DNA from: Anaerolineae bacterium
Lineage (GTDB): Bacteria > Chloroflexota > Anaerolineae > UBA3071
Assembly: GCA_029907105.1 (NCBI GenBank)
Contig: JARYMM010000025.1
Span: 1 to 48,776 of the forward strand
Reading direction: 5' to 3'
DNA: 48,776 nt
Shown here piece after piece: positions 21,303 to 29,601 of the stretch. The notes beneath the pieces are model-generated. The model searched no databases. It was not told where the DNA came from and saw only the letters and a list, made by a program, of their open reading frames with translations. Each line of letters opens with the position of its first letter. Within the stretch, counting starts at the first letter, position 1. The translations under genes were made by a program, and so were the position numbers.

Positions 21303-22157
21303 CTAACCTTCCTTTCTCGCCGTGGCAACCAGGTTGCTGCTGCTCTGCGCATCGAACGGTGTGCCGCTCATGTGGCCATAGCAGGTGATATCGCCGAAGC
21401 CGGCGGCGGCCAGTGCCGCGCTCAGCTCCTCCTGGCGCTGCGGCCATAGCGGCGTGGCGCTGAGGCGCTGTTCCCAGTCGCCCCCGCCCTGCCGTCGCAA
21501 CGTGACCAGGTTGAAGGTCAGCCGGCCATCAGATTCGGTAGATCCAAAATGCTCGCCGTGGACTGCCAGGTCCACTGCCTTTGGGCCGGACTTGGCAGTC
21601 CGGCCCGAGCAATCTTGGATGCGCTGAGGCTGGAAGTCGTAGAAGCGCAGGAAGAGCCACTCCGTATCGCCTTCGCGATGGGCCTGCGGGGCCATCCACC
21701 GCTCCTGATAGGCCAGCACGGCGTCGAAGTTGCGGTTCTGGATCAGCAACAGGCCGCCGGACCGCAGGCAGGCGGCGAAGTCCTGCAGCGCAGTGTGCAG
21801 CTCGGCCGGCGTCAGCAGGTGGGGCAGCGAGTTGCCCAGGCAGAGCAGGGCGTCGAACTGTCCCCCTGTCTTCTCCAGCAGCTCGCCGAAGCCGGCGACG
21901 AGGAAGGGCGTGGCCACGCCGGCGGCACGGGCGTTGGCCCGCGCCCGCTCGATCATCGGCGCGCTGACATCTGCGCCCATGCTTTCGTAACCCCGTTTCG
22001 CCAGCTCGATGGCGTGCATTCCCGTGCCGCAGGCGGCATCTAACACGCGGCGCGCCCCCACCGATTGCAATTGCGCTTCGATAAAGGGCATCTCCACGGC
22101 CAGGCGGGCCGGCCAGTTCACGAAGCGGTCGTAGTCGGCGCTGAACTCGTCGTACAT
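21303..22157 (-). CDS. Class I SAM-dependent methyltransferase with an embedded repeat
   Basis: A 284-residue methyltransferase. Motif I is VLDAACGTGMHAIELAKRG, followed by the acidic strand GADVSAPMIERAR and the motif IV-like FDALLCLGNSLPHLL. The substrate is unknown. Residues about 183-206 (DCSGRTAKSGPKAVDLAVHG region) are encoded by a palindromic element at 21541-21621 that belongs to the dispersed GCCA-core hairpins. It keeps the frame open and sits before the last beta strands (LTFNLVTLRR). The protein may still fold if the insert forms a surface loop. It is located between hemerythrin and DUF438 genes. Confidence 0.82.
   Translation of the reverse strand: MYDEFSADYDRFVNWPARLAVEMPFIEAQLQSVGARRVLDAACGTGMHAIELAKRGYESMGADVSAPMIERARANARAAGVATPFLVAGFGELLEKTGGQFDALLCLGNSLPHLLTPAELHTALQDFAACLRSGGLLLIQNRNFDAVLAYQERWMAPQAHREGDTEWLFLRFYDFQPQRIQDCSGRTAKSGPKAVDLAVHGEHFGSTESDGRLTFNLVTLRRQGGGDWEQRLSATPLWPQRQEELSAALAAAGFGDITCYGHMSGTPFDAQSSSNLVATARKEG
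21541..21621. repeat. Double-hairpin element inside the methyltransferase gene
   Basis: Outer arms ATCCAAAATGCTCG and CGAGCAATCTTGGAT enclose two GCCA-core hairpins: 18 nt at 21558-21575 (core GGACTGCCAGGTCC) and 24 nt at 21583-21606 (core GGACTTGGCAGTCC). The whole element is palindromic at two levels and lies in an open reading frame. Confidence 0.8.
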
Positions 22158-22187
22158 TATCTCTCCGCCTCCTCTGCCCCCTGCTCC

Positions 22188-22739
22188 TCAGCCCCCGTGC
22201 CCGGCCAGCTCATGGGCCAAGTGATGATATCTCTCGTGCACCCCCGCCCCCATCTCCTCGGCTTCTACCCGCTCGAAGGCTTCGGCCAGGGTCCGTTGAT
22301 CGGCAGGCGTGAGAAGCCGGTCGGCCATGGGGTACAGGATGTTGTCCTCTTTGTCAATGTGGGCGCGCAGCAGTTGGGTGTAGGCCAGCAGATTGGCGGT
22401 CACCGTCGCGATAGCTGCCGCATTCCCCTGCGCGGCCTGGGGGAGAGCGTCGGCAACGGCGCGCACCCGTGCCCGGCCCTCGTTGTGCTCGTACAACATC
22501 ACGGCGATGGGGCCGCTGTCGGTGGGCATGCCCCGCTGCCCCATCCTGACAAAGAGCAGGTCTTCCTCCTTGGCGTGGTGGCAGCGGTCGGCGAAGTTGC
22601 GGATGAAGTCGAGCATCTTCTCGATCTTCTCTGTATCCACGGCGCCGCCGGCCTGGATGCGCCGCGCTTCGCGCTCGGCGGCGTCCAGCACCATCAAAAT
22701 AATCCGGTGTTCGTGTTTGAGTGTCTCTGTAGGTGTCAT
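22188..22739 (-). CDS. Hemerythrin HHE-domain protein
   Basis: A 183-residue soluble four-helix protein. Iron ligands are recognisable in LKHEHRIILMVLD, FADRCHHAKEEDLLF, VMLYEHNEGRARV and LRAHIDKEDNILYPMAD. It probably binds O2 or NO at a diiron site. The start MTPTETLKHEH at 22739 has GAGGAGGAG upstream and lies 17 bp after the ferredoxin stop. It is co-transcribed with the ferredoxin from the promoter at 22995-23037. A longer frame to 22934 is a shadow. Confidence 0.9.
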   Translation of the reverse strand: MTPTETLKHEHRIILMVLDAAEREARRIQAGGAVDTEKIEKMLDFIRNFADRCHHAKEEDLLFVRMGQRGMPTDSGPIAVMLYEHNEGRARVRAVADALPQAAQGNAAAIATVTANLLAYTQLLRAHIDKEDNILYPMADRLLTPADQRTLAEAFERVEAEEMGAGVHERYHHLAHELAGHGG

Positions 22740-22756
22740 GCGCCTCTCCTCCTCGG

Positions 22757-22972
22757 TCAATCGTCTGTGGCCCACACGATCTCGTAGGTGCAGGTGATGG
22801 CCCCCCGGGGGCAGATGGCGTCGCACTGCGCGCAGTAGGTGCAGTCGGCCGGGCGGGCGATGAATGGCCCCTGCGCTCCCATCTCCACCGCGCTCGCAGG
22901 GCACTCGGCGACGCAGAGGCCACAGCGGTCGCACAGCAGCAGGTTGATCTCGGGTAGTGCCCAGTTTTGCAT
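22757..22972 (-). CDS. 2[4Fe-4S] ferredoxin
   Basis: A 71-residue ferredoxin with two CxxCxxCxxxCP motifs, CDRCGLCVAECP and CTYCAQCDAICP, for two 4Fe-4S clusters. It begins MQNWALPEINLLL and ends with a short acidic tail. As the first gene of the hemerythrin operon it may supply electrons to the diiron proteins. Its AAAGGCGG ribosome binding site is the 3' arm of a 12-bp hairpin (22979-23012). Confidence 0.9.
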   Translation of the reverse strand: MQNWALPEINLLLCDRCGLCVAECPASAVEMGAQGPFIARPADCTYCAQCDAICPRGAITCTYEIVWATDD

Positions 22973-22978
22973 GAAAAA

Positions 22979-23012
22979 CCGCCTTTCTGCACTCAGTATA
23001 GCAGAAAGGCGG
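22979..23012 (-). terminator. 12-bp hairpin plus T-run before the ferredoxin gene
   Basis: Perfect arms CCGCCTTTCTGC and GCAGAAAGGCGG with a 10-nt loop, followed on the minus strand by TTTTTC and the ferredoxin ATG. It looks like an intrinsic terminator for the crp/fnr gene. The ferredoxin -10 lies in its loop, and the ribosome binding site is in its 3' arm. Confidence 0.7.
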
Positions 23013-23037
23013 CCGCTTGTCTACGACAAAAGTCGTA
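22995..23037 (-). promoter_or_regulatory. Ferredoxin-hemerythrin promoter with Crp/Fnr-type palindrome near -41.5
   Basis: On the minus strand TAGACA (23023-23018), 17 bp, TATACT (23000-22995). The palindrome TACGAC-N4-GTCGTA at 23022-23037 overlaps the -35 and is centred at 23029.5, about 41.5 bp upstream of a start near 22988. That spacing is the usual one for class II activation by Crp/Fnr proteins, and such a regulator is encoded next door. Confidence 0.65.
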
Positions 23038-23054
23038 TCGTCCTTATCTGGCCG

Positions 23055-23723
23055 TCAACGCTGCGCTTCGGCTTCCAGCGCCCGGCGGTCGAGCAGCACG
23101 ATGCGTTGGCGTTCCAGGCGCAGCAGGCCGGCGTCGGCGAAGGCGCGCAGCGTGCGTCCGAGCACGTCCCGCACCGTGCCCAGCTCGGCGGCGATCTCAT
23201 CCTGCGTCCAGCGGCGGGTGACCTGGCCTGCCTCGGCGTGCTCCAGCAGGAAGCGGGCCAATCGGCCACGCACGGTGTGCAAGGAGAGGTCTTCCACCAG
23301 GTTGGTCAGGTGATCCAGGCGGTGGGCGAAATCGCGCAGGATGGCCAGGGCCAGTTCGGGGCACTCGCTCACCAGCCGGCGGAAGTCGTCGCCGGGGATG
23401 GCGTAGAGGGTTACCGGGGTCAGGGCTTCGACGGTGGCGTGGTTGAGGGGTTGGGGCTGAAAAGGGGGGACGGTATTGAAGGCCTGGCCGGGACCCATGC
23501 GGGCCAGCACCTGCTGGCGGCCGCCGGGCGAGAGGCGGTAAACGCGCACGTGGCCCCTGGCGATGAAGTAGACGGCCTGGCAGGGCTCGCCTTCGACGAT
23601 GATCGTTTCTCCCGGCGGATAGAGGCGACGGACGGCGACATGCGCCAGGCGGTCCAGCACCTCGTCGGAGAGCCCGGCGAAGAGGGAGATGCACCGCAGG
23701 GCCTGTCGGGTGTCCATAGACAT
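23055..23723 (-). CDS. Crp/Fnr-family transcription regulator
   Basis: A 222-residue regulator. The N-terminal cyclic-nucleotide-binding-type beta roll (about 12-125) contains RLYPPGETIIVEGEPCQAVYF and the RGHVRVYR strand; the dimer helix follows. The C-terminal winged HTH is RRWTQDEIAAELGTVRDVLG then RTLRAFADAG. There are no N-terminal Cys clusters of the Fnr 4Fe-4S type, so sensing may use heme (Dnr/CooA-like) or a small molecule. The context (hemerythrins, NOR-like oxidase, superoxide reductase) favours NO or redox control, with the palindrome at 23022-23037 as a likely target. Confidence 0.88.
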   Translation of the reverse strand: MSMDTRQALRCISLFAGLSDEVLDRLAHVAVRRLYPPGETIIVEGEPCQAVYFIARGHVRVYRLSPGGRQQVLARMGPGQAFNTVPPFQPQPLNHATVEALTPVTLYAIPGDDFRRLVSECPELALAILRDFAHRLDHLTNLVEDLSLHTVRGRLARFLLEHAEAGQVTRRWTQDEIAAELGTVRDVLGRTLRAFADAGLLRLERQRIVLLDRRALEAEAQR

Positions 23724-23748
23724 CCCCTCTCCTCTTCAGGCAGGCAGG

Positions 23749-23770
23749 CGGTGGACCTGGCAGTCCACCG
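23749..23770. repeat. GCCA-core hairpin upstream of crp/fnr
   Basis: A perfect 22-nt hairpin with core GGACCTGGCAGTCC (reverse GGACTGCCAGGTCC) and arms CGGT/ACCG, about 26 bp upstream of the regulator start. Confidence 0.7.
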
Positions 23771-23809
23771 CGAGCTTCCTGGCTCCATCGAAGCAGTGGG
23801 AACACCGCG

Positions 23810-24517
23810 CTACACGCCGGGCCCCCATCGTTCCCAGAGGGCGGCGAGCAGGGGGGCGATGAACAGGGCGGGCAGGAAATTGCCCACCTTGATCCGCTTG
23901 ATCTCCAACAGCAGGAAGCCGATGCCCAGGATGATCACGCCGCCGGTGGCGCTCATCTCGGTGATCATGGCCTGGCTGAGGAGGGCCTGGAAAGGGGTTG
24001 CTCCCAGCGTCAGCGCCCCCTGGTAGAGCAGGACGGTGAGGGCGGCAAAGGTCACACCCATGCCCATAGAGGCGGCGAAAGCCAGGCCGGCGAAGAGGTC
24101 GAGCACACTCTTGATGGCCAGCAGGGTGTAGTCGCCGGTGAGGCCATCCTGGATGGAACCCAGGATGGTCATGGGGCCGACGCAGAAGACCAGGCTGGCG
24201 GTGACGAAGCCGCGGGTGAAGTCGCCACGGGCCAGGAAAGGGATGCGGGCGGCTTTGGCCTCCAACCACTGGCCGGCGCGGTCCAGCCGCTCCTCCACCT
24301 GCCACCACTCGCCCAGGATGCCGCCCAGGCAGATGCTGACCAGCACCAGGATGAAGTTGTTGGTGGTGAGGGCCATGCTCATGCCCACGGCCAGCGTCAC
24401 CAGCCCTACTCCCTGCATGACGATATGGCGGATGCGGGTGGGAAGCCTCTCGCCGAGCAGCGTGCCCAGCGTGCCGCCGGCGATCACGGTGATGGTGTTG
24501 ATCAGCGTGCCGGTCAT
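23810..24517 (-). CDS. DUF554-family membrane protein
   Basis: A 235-residue integral membrane protein with about six hydrophobic segments. It begins MTGTLINTITVIAGGTLGTLLG, a typical DUF554 (YdfK-like) start, and contains GFVTASLVFCVGPMTILGSI and ITEMSATGGVIILGIGFLLL. Members are presumed transporters of unknown substrate. It is separated from the crp/fnr gene by a hairpin and a short spacer, in the same orientation. Confidence 0.85.
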   Translation of the reverse strand: MTGTLINTITVIAGGTLGTLLGERLPTRIRHIVMQGVGLVTLAVGMSMALTTNNFILVLVSICLGGILGEWWQVEERLDRAGQWLEAKAARIPFLARGDFTRGFVTASLVFCVGPMTILGSIQDGLTGDYTLLAIKSVLDLFAGLAFAASMGMGVTFAALTVLLYQGALTLGATPFQALLSQAMITEMSATGGVIILGIGFLLLEIKRIKVGNFLPALFIAPLLAALWERWGPGV

Positions 24518-24540
24518 CTTGTCTCTGCTACTTTGTTGAG

Positions 24541-24634
24541 CCAGGGAGCAGGGTCGCAGGGGAGACAGGGGGACAAGGAGACAAGGAGAATCGAGGTCTC
24601 CCCGTCTCCCCGTCTCCCCCTCTCCCTGTCTCCT
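24541..24634. repeat. GGAGACAAGGAG inverted word array
   Basis: Words of the type GGGGAGACAGG and ACAAGGAG are followed by inverted TCTCCCCGTCTCC words, filling the spacer between the superoxide reductase and DUF554 genes. It can form a long imperfect hairpin. Confidence 0.7.
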
Positions 24635-25033
24635 CTACTTCACCACCCTGATCTCTTTGCTGTACTCCCACAGGCCGTGGATGTTGCAGAAGGCCAGGGC
24701 GTGCAGGGTGCCCGATTCGGTGAGTTTGGCCCAGAAGGTCGCCCCGTGATGCGTATAGGCCGGGCCCTGGTTGGGACCCTGCACCGATTCGCCGTGGGCA
24801 GTGAACTCGAAATGGCCCAACTGGTGCGTGAACTTGCCGCCCTCGGGGTGGAAGTAGACGCTGATCCAGGGGATGTGGTGCTCAGTGGTGTTGGGGTGGG
24901 CGATCTCCTTGCCCAGGCTGACCCTGATCTCGAACAGCTCGCCCGCCTGCACCTCATCCGGCGCCTCGATGATGGGCACGTGCTTCTCTTTCTTCCAGTC
25001 CGCTTTCTGAATGCGTTCGCTCAGTTCCGTCAT
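24635..25033 (-). CDS. Superoxide reductase (neelaredoxin/desulfoferrodoxin type)
   Basis: A 132-residue class II (one-iron) superoxide reductase, which reduces superoxide to peroxide with electrons from rubredoxin or similar. The catalytic EKH triad is at 16-18 (EKHVP); further Fe ligands are H46 (EIAHP), H52 (HHIPW), C116 and H119 (CNIHGLW). There is no N-terminal desulforedoxin domain. The start MTELSERIQKADW at 25033 fits the family; the frame extends 12 codons more. A peroxiredoxin remnant lies just upstream, and together they once formed a superoxide-to-water pathway. Confidence 0.92.
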   Translation of the reverse strand: MTELSERIQKADWKKEKHVPIIEAPDEVQAGELFEIRVSLGKEIAHPNTTEHHIPWISVYFHPEGGKFTHQLGHFEFTAHGESVQGPNQGPAYTHHGATFWAKLTESGTLHALAFCNIHGLWEYSKEIRVVK

Positions 25034-25093
25034 GATGTTTTCCTCCATAGAAAATCTGATCGGGACCAACGGTTCCGTTTAGGGGGCGTGAAT

Positions 25094-25207
25094 CTACGCC
25101 CGCAGCACTTCCAGCACTTCTTGGTTGTGGTTCTCCACCAGGGTCACCTCGCCGCCGCCATCGGCAGGCAAGGTGAAATCGGGCGCGAGGGTGCCTTCTT
25201 GTAGCAT
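25094..25207 (-). pseudogene. Peroxiredoxin (AhpC/TSA, Bcp-like) remnant with internal deletion
   Basis: An ORF of only 37 residues: MLQEGTLAPDFTLPADGG is the start of a Bcp-type peroxiredoxin, and the rest (NHNQEVLEVLRA) resembles its C-terminal helix. About 110 central residues, including the catalytic Cys, are missing. The start has a strong AAAAGGAGA ribosome binding site, so a short peptide could still be made. The alternative is an assembly collapse. Confidence 0.6.
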
Positions 25208-25209
25208 GG

Positions 25210-27249
<2,040 letters not shown>

Positions 27250-27266
27250 CGTGCCTCCTATACGAA

Positions 27267-27320
27267 GGGTTTCAGGTTTCAGGTGACTTTGCGAAGCCTG
27301 AAACCTGGAACCTCCTGGAA
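27267..27320. repeat. GTTTCAGG inverted word array
   Basis: GGTTTCAGGTTTCAGG is followed by CCTGAAACCTGGAACC, a hairpin in the leader of the YyaL-like gene. The word is the same as that at 29542-29600. The rest of the 27250-27558 spacer holds two GCCA-core-type hairpins, a weak promoter and a possible gene remnant (see rejected items). Confidence 0.7.
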
Positions 27321-27356
27321 CTATATCCCCCAGTATCAGTAGACGGAAAATCGCTC

Positions 27357-27404
27357 CGCCAGGATCGCCAGATCCTGGCGAAAACCGGGGATCTGACGAT
27401 CCCC
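27357..27404. repeat. Pair of GATC-type hairpins of the GCCA-core family
   Basis: 24 nt at 27357-27380 (core GGATCGCCAGATCC, arms CGCCA/TGGCG) and 18 nt at 27387-27404 (core reverse GGATCGTCAGATCC, arms GG/CC), separated by 6 nt. This is the same two-hairpin arrangement as at 21558/21583. Confidence 0.75.
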
Positions 27405-27558
27405 TCAGAGCAAATTTCCATCTTGAGTATACCATTATGAGGACTGCCCGTACAGGACAAAAGTCTCTTTGCCCTTTGCGTCCTGGTCTACCAGCCATAG
27501 CAGTTGTCCTGCCAGAGGCCGCAGCAGGCCGGCGGGCAGCGGCTCGCCGGCGCGAAGG

Positions 27559-28275
27559 CTATCCCCTCCCGTACACCGGGATGGCCGCACCCTGCACGGC
27601 GCGGGCGGCATCGGAGGCCAGGAACAAGATGACATCGGCGATGGCCTCTGGCTCCACCCAGCGGCTGCGGTCGGCCTTGGGCATGGCCTCCCGGTTCTGC
27701 GGTGTGTCAATCGTGCTGGGCAGAACGCAGTTGACGTTGATGCCCTCTTTCTTGAGTTCGGCAGCCATGCTCTCGGTCAGGCGGATCACGGCGCTCTTGG
27801 CGGCGCTGTAGGCGGCGTTCCTGGCCGTGCCCTCCAGGCCCGCCTTGGCGGCCACGTTGACGATGCAACCCTGGCCTTGCGCCAGCATGTGCGGGATGAC
27901 CGCCCGGCTGGCCGTGACGGTGGTGCGCACGTTGAGGTCGAACAGGAAATCCCAGGTGTCCAGGTCTGTGTCGTGCACGGCCTGGCCGCCGCGCCAGCCG
28001 CCGGCGACGTTGACCAGCACGTCTATCCGACCGAAGCGCCGTATGGCCTCGGCGACCATGGTTTCCACGGCTGCGGCATCGGTCAGGTCCACGGAGGTGG
28101 CCAGGAAGTGGTCGGGCGAAGCGGCCAGCTCCGGGAAAAGGTGTGGCAGGCGGTCGGCGGCGCGGTCCACCAGCACCAGCCGCGCCCCGGCAGCCAGGAA
28201 GGCGCGGGCCACAGCCTGGCCCAGGTTGCCCGCCGCGCCGGTGACGATCACCACGCGATCGGAGAAATCAAACAT
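27559..28275 (-). CDS. Short-chain dehydrogenase/reductase
   Basis: A 238-residue classical SDR. The cofactor motif is TGAAGNLG near residue 13, followed by an Asp-ended second strand (LVLVDR) that suggests NAD(H). NVAGG replaces NNAG, and the active-site Tyr and Lys are in AAYSAAK. The catalytic Ser position, 13 residues before the Tyr, reads Ala (NVAAKAG). The substrate is not identifiable. The start MFDFSDRVV at 28275 is preceded by GAGGAGG from the hairpin/ribosome-binding-site module at 28283-28330. It follows the saccharopine-dehydrogenase-like gene in the same orientation. Confidence 0.88.
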   Translation of the reverse strand: MFDFSDRVVIVTGAAGNLGQAVARAFLAAGARLVLVDRAADRLPHLFPELAASPDHFLATSVDLTDAAAVETMVAEAIRRFGRIDVLVNVAGGWRGGQAVHDTDLDTWDFLFDLNVRTTVTASRAVIPHMLAQGQGCIVNVAAKAGLEGTARNAAYSAAKSAVIRLTESMAAELKKEGINVNCVLPSTIDTPQNREAMPKADRSRWVEPEAIADVILFLASDAARAVQGAAIPVYGRG

Positions 28276-28282
28276 CTGTGGC

Positions 28283-28330
28283 CTCCTCGTACATATGTGC
28301 TCCTGCTGGACGGCCACGTCCAGCAGCTAA
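28283..28330 (-). repeat. Dispersed hairpin plus ribosome-binding-site module
   Basis: On the minus strand this reads almost as 9928-9973 does on the plus strand: TAGCTGCTGGACG, loop, CGTCCAGCAG, GAGCACATAT and TACGAGGAG. The hairpin (28303-28326) has core GGACGGCCACGTCC. In both places the module ends in the Shine-Dalgarno sequence of the next gene. Confidence 0.8.
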
Positions 28331-28344
28331 GGGGCGGAACGCTC

Positions 28345-29514
28345 TCATAGAAACTCCGTCACGCTGACCTGGGTGTAAATCTCCCGCCCTTCCAGCTCCT
28401 TGAAGAAGGGCTCTGGGTCCAGGACGGCCTCTGGCGGATGCACGCCCGGCGGGATACGGCCTTCGGCCAGCCAGATGGCGGCGCGGGCCGGGGCCACGCC
28501 CGTGGGCAGTGCTCCTTTGCAGGTCAACGTGCCCAGCCGGTAGGTCACCGTCTGCCCCGCCTTCGTGCCGCGCACCTCGGTGACGATTTCCTTGACCCAG
28601 TCCGGGGGATGGTTCCTGGGCGGGGCCAGGAAGTCGGTGATCGGCGGGACGTAGGCCGAGAGCAAAGTCACCAGGAGGTCGCGAGGCACCACCAGTTGCC
28701 CCTGTACCTCCACCGGTTCCCTTCCGGCGAAGCCGAAATCAGCCAGGACGTGGATCTTCTCCACTGTTTCTCTGGCCATGCCCCAGTAGTTGATCTTGAA
28801 GAAGCACTCCTGCACGCCCTTGTCGCGGAAGGTAATGGGGAGGGTGGCCACCTCGGAGTGGAGGGAGAGGTGCACAGGCAGCAGGCCGAGGGGCGGGGTG
28901 AACCAGTAGCCCTCCAGCTCGCTCAGCGGCGGGCAGGCCACAAACTCACCGTGGCGGTAGACCATAGGGGCCAGGGTCAACTCGTCCACGATGGTGGGGA
29001 CGGCGTAGGTGAAGCGCACATCGTCCGGCGGGGGCGGCTTGATGCCGTCGTAGATACGGATGTATTCGATGGTGTCTAATCGCTCGGCAGCGTAGCGGGC
29101 CTGCACGTTGGGCACGCCCGGTGCCGAACCCATGCCCAGGACGGCGCTCAGCCCGGCTGCGGCGAAGCGGTCGTTCAGTTCCAGTTGCCGGCGGGTGGTA
29201 TGGAAGAGGCCGCCCATGTCCGTGTAGTCCACGCCGGCCTCCAGACAGGCTTGCATCACCTGTAAGTTGGTGTAATAGACGGTGGCGTTCAGGCAAACGT
29301 CTGCGCCGCGCAGCAGGCCGACCAGGGCGTCATGCTCGGCCAGGTCCACCTGCCGGATGACCACTTTCGGGCTGCCGATGGTCTGCGCCACCGTGCGCGC
29401 CTGGTTCAGGTCGCGGTCGGCAATGATGACCTCGTCTACCCGGCGGTCGCCGGCCAGGTCCTGCACGGCGATGCAACCCATTTTCCCCGCGCCGCCCAGC
29501 ACCACAATCCTCAT
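28345..29514 (-). CDS. Saccharopine-dehydrogenase-family oxidoreductase (copy 2)
   Basis: A 389-residue Lys9-like protein. The Rossmann start is MRIVVLGGAGKMGCIAVQDL; DEVIIADRDLNQA gives the cofactor-specificity strand; DVCLNATVYYTNLQVMQACL and GVDYTDMGGL are family blocks. The C-terminal domain contains TITFRDKGVQECFFK-like sequence and PTGVAPARAAIWLAEG. Family members act on saccharopine, carboxynorspermidine or related imino-linked amines. It shares a locus with a related paralog at 32918 and with polyamine transport, so an amine or lysine-related substrate is likely but not proven. Confidence 0.85.
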   Translation of the reverse strand: MRIVVLGGAGKMGCIAVQDLAGDRRVDEVIIADRDLNQARTVAQTIGSPKVVIRQVDLAEHDALVGLLRGADVCLNATVYYTNLQVMQACLEAGVDYTDMGGLFHTTRRQLELNDRFAAAGLSAVLGMGSAPGVPNVQARYAAERLDTIEYIRIYDGIKPPPPDDVRFTYAVPTIVDELTLAPMVYRHGEFVACPPLSELEGYWFTPPLGLLPVHLSLHSEVATLPITFRDKGVQECFFKINYWGMARETVEKIHVLADFGFAGREPVEVQGQLVVPRDLLVTLLSAYVPPITDFLAPPRNHPPDWVKEIVTEVRGTKAGQTVTYRLGTLTCKGALPTGVAPARAAIWLAEGRIPPGVHPPEAVLDPEPFFKELEGREIYTQVSVTEFL

Positions 29515-29541
29515 CGAAGCCCCTCCGAAGTCATCGTTTCG

Positions 29542-29600
29542 GGGTTCCAGGTTTCAGGTCAGAGATGCCTTGAAACCTGGAACCTGGAAACCTGAAACCC
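29542..29600. repeat. GTTTCAGG inverted word array
   Basis: GGTTCCAGGTTTCAGG is followed by CTTGAAACCTGGAACCTGG and CCTGAAACC between the AOR and saccharopine-dehydrogenase-like genes. It uses the same word as 27267-27320, and no other spacer uses it. Confidence 0.75.
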
Positions 29601-29601
29601 A

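Noticed and set aside
27435..27558. Possible gene remnant ending [19 protein letters not shown] on the minus strand
   Set aside because: The tail looks protein-like but upstream the frame is a shadow of the SDR gene and has no start signal; too little to call.
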